Positions 1 through 5,077 of a stretch of DNA of 13,071 nt are shown here, in pieces. Positions within the stretch are counted from its first letter, which is position 1. The number at the start of each line of letters is the position of its first letter. The notes under the pieces were generated by a model. The model was not told where the DNA came from and did not search any database. It saw nothing but the letters and a program-made list of their open reading frames with translations. This stretch comes from Acidimicrobiales bacterium (GTDB taxonomy: Bacteria; Actinomycetota; Acidimicrobiia; Acidimicrobiales; CADCSY01). The translations under genes and the position numbers were made by a program. The DNA lies in the NCBI GenBank assembly GCA_030447125.1, contig JAUJLZ010000006.1:14517-27587 (forward strand), read 5' to 3'.

Positions 1-1060
1 CGCCGCCAGCACCGTCGCCGCCGGCGCCGGCCAGCACCAGGAAGTCCACCCCGAAGGGGCCCACCACCCCGTCATCGGCCAGGACCCGGCCCACGGCCAG
101 CGCGGCATCGCCGATGGCCGATCGGTAGGTGGCGTCGGCGGGAAAGCGACAGCCCAGGTAGACGTGGCCCCCGGGACCGCCGAGCACCTGGTCGTGGGTG
201 GAGACCACGTGCACGCCGCCGTCGGGGTTGATGCGGACCTGGGCGCTGGGCGAGGCCAGGGGCGCTGGCGCCACCGCCTCGACGATGGCCCCCTCGGCGA
301 GGACCTTGGCCGTGAACGACGGCAACGACTCCCCCGCGGCGCAGAAGGTGGTGGACGCCTCCAAATCCAGACCGGCGGCGGTGAGGTCGACCAGGGCGTT
401 GCCCTGACCCGAGAACCCGTGGTTGAGCTTGACCACCGCCGTGGCCACGTCGGGCCGGCGCCGGCGGAGGCCCTCCAGCGCATCCCTGACCTCCTGGACC
501 GACCGGAGATCTTCCTCCCCGTCGAGCACAGCCACACCGGCCCGGCGGGCCACCCGGCGCGATCCCGTCTTGGACCCGAGGGCCACCAGATCGGACCGGG
601 GCCCGTCGAGGGGCAGACCGAGGGCAGCCGCCAGGTTCCACTCGGCCGGGGTGACGTTGAAGGGCAGCAGGGCGGCACTGTCGTCGCCGGCCACCAGGGC
701 ACGCACCTGATCGAGGATCTCCGGGTGGTCGAGCAGCTTCTGCGTCAGGGGTCGGGGACCGGACTCGCCCACCACCACCAGGTGGAGACGGCGACGGGCG
801 GCGCCAGGATCGGGGAGGAACCCGAGGTGGTAGTCGACGATGGCGGGGTCGACGGGTTGGGAGGTGAGGTAGATGATGCGCAGATCAGGCCGGGCGAGGA
901 GCAAGACGCTGCACAGCAGGCGCTCCTCGTAATGGTCGATCCCGACGATCTTGGCCAACTCAGCGACAGGGAACGACAGCGAGGGCAGGAGCACGATCGT
1001 CCCGGCCTCCCAAGCGAAGGGGACGGGGTCGTGGTCGGTCACCAAGAGCACGGGGGGCAT
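1..1060 (-). CDS. PGM1-related peptide ligase (ATP-grasp), C-terminus cut by window edge
   Basis: Translating the minus strand from ATG at 1060 gives an open frame with no stop to base 1 (353 codons), so the 3' end lies outside. The N-terminus has the pre-ATP-grasp pattern I associate with PGM1-related ligases: a TSQPVDPAIVDYHLGFLP stretch near residues 66-83 and PRPLTQKLL near 102-110. The ATP-grasp part follows: GSKTGSRRV at about 162-170 (first nucleotide-binding Lys, K164) and VKLNHGFSGQGNA at about 210-222 (second Lys K211 and glycine-rich loop). PGM1 itself, from pheganomycin biosynthesis, uses ATP to join an amino acid derivative to a peptide through an acyl phosphate. The substrate here cannot be read from the sequence. 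The missing part should carry the metal-binding end of ATP-grasp and the PGM1 C-terminal domain. It diverges from the acetyltransferase at 1088 with only 27 bp between. Family call is fairly sure; substrate unknown. Confidence 0.75.
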   Translation of the reverse strand, partial: MPPVLLVTDHDPVPFAWEAGTIVLLPSLSFPVAELAKIVGIDHYEERLLCSVLLLARPDLRIIYLTSQPVDPAIVDYHLGFLPDPGAARRRLHLVVVGESGPRPLTQKLLDHPEILDQVRALVAGDDSAALLPFNVTPAEWNLAAALGLPLDGPRSDLVALGSKTGSRRVARRAGVAVLDGEEDLRSVQEVRDALEGLRRRRPDVATAVVKLNHGFSGQGNALVDLTAAGLDLEASTTFCAAGESLPSFTAKVLAEGAIVEAVAPAPLASPSAQVRINPDGGVHVVSTHDQVLGGPGGHVYLGCRFPADATYRSAIGDAALAVGRVLADDGVVGPFGVDFLVLAGAGGDGAGG

Positions 1061-1087
1061 GGTGGCACGGCACCGGCAGGGACGCCG

Positions 1088-1615
1088 GTGTCGGTGCGAC
1101 CCATCCGGCCCGAGGAACACGCCGAGCTGGGCGAGCTCACGGTCAGGGTCTACCGCCGGGTGCTGGCCAGCGAGCTCGAGACCTACGCCGCGGTGCTGCG
1201 CGACGCCGACAGCCGCCTCGCCGCCGGGTGCGACGTCCTGGTGGCGCCCGGCGACGGGCGGGTGCTGGGCGGCGTCACCTACGTTCCCGGCCCGGGCCCC
1301 TACGCCCAGCTCATCGACGAGGACGAGGCCGAGCTCCGCATGCTGGTGGTGGACCCGACAGCCCAGCGCTCGGGCATCGGTACCGCCCTGGTGCGAGCGT
1401 GCATCGAGGCCGCCGGGGCCGCGGGCAAGCGCTCGCTGGTGCTGGGCACGATGCCGGTGATGACCGCGGCGCAGCGCCTGTACCTGCGCCTGGGCTTCGC
1501 CCGGCGTCCGGAGCGCGACGGCCAGGTTCCGGGCGGGGCTGCGCTCTGGTGCTACTCGCTCTGCCTGGAACGAGCCACGACCAGCTCGCGCGTGGGCACC
1601 CGCCAGCCCACGTAG
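1088..1615 (+). CDS. GNAT-family N-acetyltransferase
   Basis: A 175-residue GCN5-related N-acetyltransferase, which moves an acetyl group from acetyl-CoA to an amine. The start is taken as GTG 1088 because AGGGA at 1078-1082 lies 5 bases upstream and the protein then begins with the common SVRPIRPEE opening. A second GTG (1094) is possible. Motif A is clear: LRMLVVDP (83-90) followed by the acetyl-CoA loop QRSGIG (93-98) and the helix TALVRACIEAA. Motif B is seen in AQRLYLRLGF near the C-terminal end. The last 16 or so residues look non-conserved and are encoded over the end of the opposite-strand DUF454 gene (64-bp overlap). The open frame extends upstream to 164, but that part is antisense to the ligase and should not be counted. 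The substrate is unknown. Adjacency to the peptide ligase suggests, but does not show, a linked role such as acetylating its product. Confidence 0.85.
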   Translation: MSVRPIRPEEHAELGELTVRVYRRVLASELETYAAVLRDADSRLAAGCDVLVAPGDGRVLGGVTYVPGPGPYAQLIDEDEAELRMLVVDPTAQRSGIGTALVRACIEAAGAAGKRSLVLGTMPVMTAAQRLYLRLGFARRPERDGQVPGGAALWCYSLCLERATTSSRVGTRQPT

Positions 1616-2031
1616 GCCAGCCCGACCAGGCCGAGCGCCACCACCACGGCCCGCCAGAGCGGCGCGGAGAGGGCCAGGACGACGCTGGCCGCCACCGCCA
1701 CCACGATCATGGACATGGCCACGACCTTGGCCCGCCGGGGCATGCCCAGCCCCGCCCGGTGGTCCCGCACCAGCGGGCCGATCCCGGGGAGGTCGAGCAC
1801 CCAGCGCTCGAAGCGGGGGCTGGAGCGGGCGAAGCACGAGGCGGCAGCGATGAAGAACACCGTCGTCGGCCAACCGGGGACGACGACGCCCACCCCGCCC
1901 AGGGCGACGGCCACCCAGCCCAGGACGAGCCAGCCCCACCGCAGCACCCGCCGGCGGCCGCCTCCGCCGTCACTGCCACTGCCACTGCCACTGCCACTGC
2001 CACTGCCACTGCCACTGCCACTGCCGGCCAT
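1552..2031 (-). CDS. DUF454 (YbaN-like) inner-membrane protein with Gly-Ser repeat N-terminus
   Basis: A 159-residue membrane protein. From about residue 29 it matches the DUF454/YbaN pattern: a hydrophobic segment running into VGVVVPGWPTTVFF (47-60), then CFARSSPRFERW (66-77), a GIGPLVRD turn (83-90), a Lys at about 102, and two closing hydrophobic helices (about 103-121 and 126-142). The molecular function of DUF454 is not known. Ahead of the domain sit nine Gly-Ser dipeptides (residues 3-20) from a tandem 6-bp DNA repeat, then DGGGGRRR; relatives I recall begin near the RRR. ATG 2031 is kept as start because it lies 2 bases after the stop of the upstream gene (TGA-cc-ATG), as expected for translational coupling. 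A GTG at residue 29 is the alternative and would exclude the repeat. This is the last gene of the minus-strand operon and its stop lies inside the acetyltransferase gene. Confidence 0.8.
   Translation of the reverse strand: MAGSGSGSGSGSGSGSGSGSDGGGGRRRVLRWGWLVLGWVAVALGGVGVVVPGWPTTVFFIAAASCFARSSPRFERWVLDLPGIGPLVRDHRAGLGMPRRAKVVAMSMIVVAVAASVVLALSAPLWRAVVVALGLVGLAYVGWRVPTRELVVARSRQSE
1971..2024. repeat. Perfect tandem hexanucleotide repeat, nine CACTGC units
   Basis: Nine uninterrupted copies of CACTGC (54 bp), with no mismatch. On the minus strand they read as alternating Gly and Ser codons (GGC AGT) near the start of the DUF454 protein. A unit of six keeps the reading frame, so gain or loss of copies would change the length of the N-terminal tail by two residues per unit without breaking the gene. 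The repeat begins 6 bases inside the coding region. Confidence 0.95.
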
Positions 2032-2033
2032 GG

Positions 2034-2441
2034 TCAGGCGAGCAGCTCGGACAGATCGAGCCCCACCAGGACCGCCAGCATCACCAGGATCACCGTGGCC
2101 AGGGCGGTGTAGGGCCAGCGGTAGCGGTGGTCGGCCAGCCAGAACCGCCGGGCGGTGACGACGTTGGCGGCCATGGCCACCAGCCCGAGGGGCAACCCGA
2201 TGAGGGGCCCTACCCCCGAGGCCAGACGGAGGGCGGGCAGCACGAAGGGCAGCACGATGTAGGTGAGCAGGCAGCGCGTGGCCGAGACCAGCACCGACGC
2301 GCTGACCCCTCGCCGCAGATCGGCCTCGGAGATGGGCTCCACCCGGTCGGGGACCCGCAGCAGGCGGCGCATGAACACGTCCGCCGGCGCCGAGGGGCGG
2401 GCCGACCCGGCCTGAGGACCCTCGGTGGCCACCCGCTCCAT
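2034..2441 (-). CDS. Small membrane protein with three predicted helices, function unknown
   Basis: A 135-residue protein I cannot assign to a named family. It has a polar N-terminus (PRVEP/ISEADLRRGVSAS type, residues 30-50) and three hydrophobic segments at about 48-72, 77-96 and 110-130, with a basic and aromatic loop (RRFWLADHRYRWPY) at about 98-111. ATG 2441 is chosen because ATAGG on the minus strand ends 9 bases before it. TTG 2450, which overlaps the Lgt stop as TTGA, would add three residues and has no room for a ribosome binding site. It is the third gene of a four-gene operon between the Lgt-like enzyme and the DUF454 protein. The context suggests an envelope role, but nothing in the protein shows an activity. 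Confidence 0.75.
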   Translation of the reverse strand: MERVATEGPQAGSARPSAPADVFMRRLLRVPDRVEPISEADLRRGVSASVLVSATRCLLTYIVLPFVLPALRLASGVGPLIGLPLGLVAMAANVVTARRFWLADHRYRWPYTALATVILVMLAVLVGLDLSELLA

Positions 2442-2446
2442 CGGCG

Positions 2447-3361
2447 TCAACCTATCGTCGTGGGCCCGGGATGGACGTTTGCGCCGCTGGGCTCATCCAC
2501 CGGGTCGATCTCCTCGGTCCCTTCGGCGGTGCCGTCGGCGGTCGGGTCGTCTCCGGGCTCCTCGGGAGGGAGGTGGCGGCGGGCGACCAGGGCCACGGCG
2601 GCGGCCACCACCACGGCCAGGGCGGTCCACTGGCTGCCGTTGAGCCCGGTGCCGTGGGTCACGTCGAGGCGGAAGAAGCCCTCCACGAACCGGACCACGC
2701 CGTAGGTCAAGCCGAAGACGGCGGTGAGGAAGGCCTCGGGCCGGGGCCGGCGGGCCAAACAGACCAACAGGGCGAACACCAGGGCGGCGCCGACCATGTC
2801 GTAGAGGGCGGTCTGGTGCACGGCCTGGCCCACCGGGGCCAGGCAAGGCGAGCCCGTCTCCACCTCGGGACAGACGTAGCCGAGCACGAAGTCGGTGGGC
2901 TTGCCCAGGTGGTCGGCGATCACCAGGTCGCCGATGCGGCCCACGGCGATCCCGAGGGCGATGCCGGGCACCACCGCGTCGAGGTAGCGCCAGAAGGGGA
3001 TCTGGTACTTCCGCAGCTTGGGGTAGCCGGCCACCACCGAGCCGGCCAGGCCGCCGAGCAACGAGAAGCCCCCCTCCCACACGCGAAGGATGCCGAGGGG
3101 ATCGTCGAAGTAGTCGCCCAGGTGGTTGACCACATACGCCAGCCGGGCCCCGATCAACGCGCCGAAGAGCGCCCAGGTGAGCACGTCGTAGAACCGATCG
3201 GCATCGATGCCCCGGCGGGCGGCGGCAGGGAGGACCAGTCGGGCGCCCACCAGCACGCCCACGGCGATCCCGATGCCGTGCGGCGACACCTCCAGGGGCC
3301 CGAGGGAGATGCGCAGCAGGGGGTCGTAGGCGATCGCAGCCAGGAACACGTCCACCATCAT
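2447..3361 (-). CDS. lgt: Lgt-like prolipoprotein diacylglyceryl transferase, divergent active site
   Basis: A 304-residue polytopic membrane protein. True Lgt moves diacylglyceryl from phosphatidylglycerol to the lipobox Cys of pre-lipoproteins at the cytoplasmic membrane. The Lgt layout is present: PHGIGIAVG (28-35), WEGGFSLLGGLAG (95-107), the signature region GRIGDLVIADHLG (141-153), HQTALYD (182-188) and YGVVRFVEGFFR (220-231). By my alignment to E. coli Lgt, R143 and R239 are kept (R142, R224), but Asn146 and Glu151 are Asp (D145, D150), Tyr26 is His (H29) and the His103 position is Leu; the last is also commonly absent in other actinobacterial Lgt. The C-terminal 40 residues are an acidic tail. 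The start ATG 3361 overlaps the upstream stop as ATGA. The frame is open up to 3637, but that part is antisense-like shadow of the upstream gene. A diverged subfamily or changed donor or acceptor is possible. Confidence 0.8.
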   Translation of the reverse strand: MMVDVFLAAIAYDPLLRISLGPLEVSPHGIGIAVGVLVGARLVLPAAARRGIDADRFYDVLTWALFGALIGARLAYVVNHLGDYFDDPLGILRVWEGGFSLLGGLAGSVVAGYPKLRKYQIPFWRYLDAVVPGIALGIAVGRIGDLVIADHLGKPTDFVLGYVCPEVETGSPCLAPVGQAVHQTALYDMVGAALVFALLVCLARRPRPEAFLTAVFGLTYGVVRFVEGFFRLDVTHGTGLNGSQWTALAVVVAAAVALVARRHLPPEEPGDDPTADGTAEGTEEIDPVDEPSGANVHPGPTTIG

Positions 3362-4341
3362 CGCAGGCCCTCCTCGAGGATCTCCCACCCGGCGTCGCCG
3401 GTGGTGTCGAAGTCGTAGACCGACAGGCCGACTGCCCCCGCCTCGACCGCGGCCCGCATGAACCCCCGGTAGCCCTCCTCGCTGGCGGCGTCGGCGATGC
3501 CGCCGATGGGATGGACCACGGCGTCGGGGTCCCCGAGGTTGGCCCGCATGCGGCGCACGTTCTCCTCGGTGTAGACGTAGCCGTCGCGGTAGCCCGACGA
3601 CGAGGCGCGCAACGTCCAGTAGCTCATGGGCAGCCACACGTCGTAGAGGCCGGAGAGCTCGGGCCAGGGGAAGTCGGGCCAGTTGTCGGTGTTGACCACC
3701 TCGAGCAGGACCGGGGGCGGCACGATGGCCCCCAGGGCCTCGTCGCCGACCCGCTCTCGCAGCCGGCGTGACAGCTCCACCAGCCGCTCGTTGCGCTCGG
3801 CGTGGTCAGGGACGTCACCGCGCCACTCGATGTCGAGGGCCACCCCGTCGAAGCGATGTCCCTGGTACTCAAAGGCCCGGATCTGCTCGACCCGCTGGAG
3901 GTCGACCTCAAGGTCGGCGAACTTGGGCAGGTACCAGCCGACCACCTGGATGCCGGCGTTGCGGGCCTCAGCCAGGATCTCCCCCACCAACTCGTCGTCG
4001 ACGATCCCGTCGGGGCTGCGGGGGTCGAGCCGGGCGGCCTGGAGGTAGAGGGTCTCGACCCCGTGGTCGACGAGCTCGGCCACGTCGTCGGGGGTCACGG
4101 TGACCACCTCGCCCGGGTCCTGGTACGCGGGGGCGTAGTCGAACACGTCGATCCACGCCCCCAGGCCCTCGTACACCCGGGCGTCGCGCACCGCTGGCGG
4201 GGCGGTGGTGGTGGTAGGCCCGTGGCGACCGCGAGCCAGGCCGCCCCCGCTGATCTCGCCGGTGGTGGAGGCGGCGACCACCAGGGCGGCCACCAGGGCG
4301 GCCACGAGCACAAGGAGGGAAAAGCGCGTGCGGGGGGGCAC
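3358..4341 (-). CDS. Secreted TIM-barrel, glycoside-hydrolase-like protein
   Basis: A 327-residue exported protein. An N-terminal hydrophobic segment (about 8-25) is followed by a Gly/Thr-rich linker (TTTTAPPA near 43-50), so it is a signal peptide or membrane anchor; no lipobox Cys is seen. The mature part reads as a (beta/alpha)8 barrel: GLGAWIDVFDY (59-69) for strand 1, VETLYLQA (95-102), IQVVGWYLP (131-139), GVALDIEW (166-173), YDVWLPMSYW (233-242), AVVHPIGGI (274-282) and AVGLSVYDFDTT (303-314). D170 and E172 at the end of strand 4 sit where many such glycosidases have acidic catalytic residues, and the LPMSYW strand recalls GH18/DUF4015-like barrels. I cannot name the family or substrate. 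The start is GTG 4341, 7 bases below a TAGCGT -10 motif. It is the first gene of the operon and overlaps lgt by 4 bp, a pairing that suggests work on a wall or lipid-linked sugar. Confidence 0.72.
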   Translation of the reverse strand: MPPRTRFSLLVLVAALVAALVVAASTTGEISGGGLARGRHGPTTTTAPPAVRDARVYEGLGAWIDVFDYAPAYQDPGEVVTVTPDDVAELVDHGVETLYLQAARLDPRSPDGIVDDELVGEILAEARNAGIQVVGWYLPKFADLEVDLQRVEQIRAFEYQGHRFDGVALDIEWRGDVPDHAERNERLVELSRRLRERVGDEALGAIVPPPVLLEVVNTDNWPDFPWPELSGLYDVWLPMSYWTLRASSSGYRDGYVYTEENVRRMRANLGDPDAVVHPIGGIADAASEEGYRGFMRAAVEAGAVGLSVYDFDTTGDAGWEILEEGLR

Positions 4342-4348
4342 CGGGGCA

Positions 4349-4354
4349 ACGCTA
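4349..4354 (-). promoter_or_regulatory. Candidate -10 element (TAGCGT) of the GH-lgt operon
   Basis: On the minus strand TAGCGT fits the actinobacterial TANNNT -10 consensus and ends 7 bases before GTG 4341, placing the transcript start at about the first base of the gene. No clear -35 was found. It points away from the sortase promoter motif 15 bp to the right. Confidence 0.4.
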
Positions 4355-4369
4355 GGGCGACCGTCCTCG

Positions 4370-4375
4370 TATCAT
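4370..4375 (+). promoter_or_regulatory. Candidate -10 element (TATCAT) of the sortase gene
   Basis: TATCAT fits TANNNT and is a close -10 match in very GC-rich surroundings. It ends 6 bases before GTG 4382, which would be the first transcribed base if the usual -10 to +1 distance holds. No -35 match is apparent. Confidence 0.4.
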
Positions 4376-4381
4376 GTGGCG

Positions 4382-5071
4382 GTGTCCCGACCCCGGCCGG
4401 TTCACCGGCGCCCCCGTCGCCGCCGGGAGATCCCGCTCCAGGGGGTCGCGCCCCGGGTGGCGCGCCGTCGCCGCCGTCGCCAGCTCCTGCGCCGCTCGGT
4501 GTTCGGCCTGGTCGTGGTCAACCTGGGCGTCCAGAGCGTCACCGTGCTGGCCGAGGTGCCGGTCCAGCCCCCCCTGGCGCTCGACCGGGCCGAAGAGATC
4601 GTGGCCCTTCCGGCCACGCCCGAGCCGCCGCCGCCCCCGCCTGAGCCGGCTCCTCCCGAGCCGGTCGCCGTCGACGACAGCGCCACCGCCATCGGGCGCA
4701 TCGAGATCCCGGCCCTGGGCCTCGATGTCCCCCTCAACCAGGGCATCGAGATGAAGTACATCAACCGGGGACCCAGCCACTGGCCGGGCACGGCCATGCC
4801 CGGACAGCCCGGCAACGTCGTGGTGGCCGGCCATCGGGTCACCAAGACCCGGCCGTTCCGCTACATCGACACCCTGGAGATCGGCGACGAAGCCATCTTC
4901 ACCGTCGACGGCGTGCGCTGGGTCTACCGGGTCACCGAACACGAGGTCGTCGACGACAAGGCCATGTGGATCACCGACCAGACGGCGGAGCCCACCGCCA
5001 CCCTCTTCGCCTGCCACCCCCCCGGGTCGGCCAAGTACCGCTGGGTGACCCGCCTGGCCCTGGTGCCCTAG
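4382..5071 (+). CDS. Class E-like sortase (membrane-anchored cysteine transpeptidase)
   Basis: A sortase of 229 residues. Sortases cut a C-terminal sorting motif on exported proteins and join the new C-terminus to a wall or pilin amine on the outer face of the membrane. The order is: very basic cytoplasmic N-terminus (many Arg, 1-38), one membrane helix (about 39-57), Pro-rich linker (about 80-94), then the sortase barrel beginning GRIEIPALGLDVPLNQGIE. The catalytic set is complete: His in VVAGHRVT (H151), Cys in TLFACHPPG (C211) and Arg in KYRWV (R220). The Cys motif followed by HPPGSAKYRW is typical of actinobacterial class E/D enzymes. Start: GTG 4382 fits the -10 motif just upstream; GTG 4376 would add two residues; ATG 4374 is out of frame. 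No sorting substrate (LPXTG-like tail) is in the window. It diverges from the GH-lgt operon and converges on the PBP gene. Confidence 0.88.
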   Translation: MSRPRPVHRRPRRRREIPLQGVAPRVARRRRRRQLLRRSVFGLVVVNLGVQSVTVLAEVPVQPPLALDRAEEIVALPATPEPPPPPPEPAPPEPVAVDDSATAIGRIEIPALGLDVPLNQGIEMKYINRGPSHWPGTAMPGQPGNVVVAGHRVTKTRPFRYIDTLEIGDEAIFTVDGVRWVYRVTEHEVVDDKAMWITDQTAEPTATLFACHPPGSAKYRWVTRLALVP

Positions 5072-5077
5072 CCACCC

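Noticed and set aside
164..1087. Upstream extension of the acetyltransferase frame
   Set aside because: This part is antisense to the PGM1-like ligase and reads as low-complexity sequence. The GNAT domain and a good ribosome binding site begin at 1088.
1971..2024. Phase-variable on/off switch from the hexamer repeat
   Set aside because: A six-base unit keeps the reading frame, so slippage changes length but does not switch the gene off.
2471..3418. Plus-strand open frame opposite the Lgt-like gene
   Set aside because: Composition is Gly/His/Gln/Glu-rich with no hydrophobic segments, typical of a reverse-complement shadow of a membrane protein gene.
3362..3637. N-terminal extension of the Lgt frame
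   Set aside because: It lies inside the barrel protein gene in another frame and is Arg/Gly-rich. The ATGA overlap at 3361 gives a normal Lgt N-terminus.
3802..4381. Plus-strand frames across the 5' half of the barrel gene, including an upstream extension of the sortase from 4205
   Set aside because: They are antisense to the signal peptide and barrel, and the sortase reads sensibly from 4376 or 4382 only.
4621..4680. Frameshift or assembly fault suspected in the Pro-rich run of the sortase
   Set aside because: The frame stays open through the run, and the barrel and catalytic residues follow in the same frame, so it is an ordinary Pro-rich stalk.
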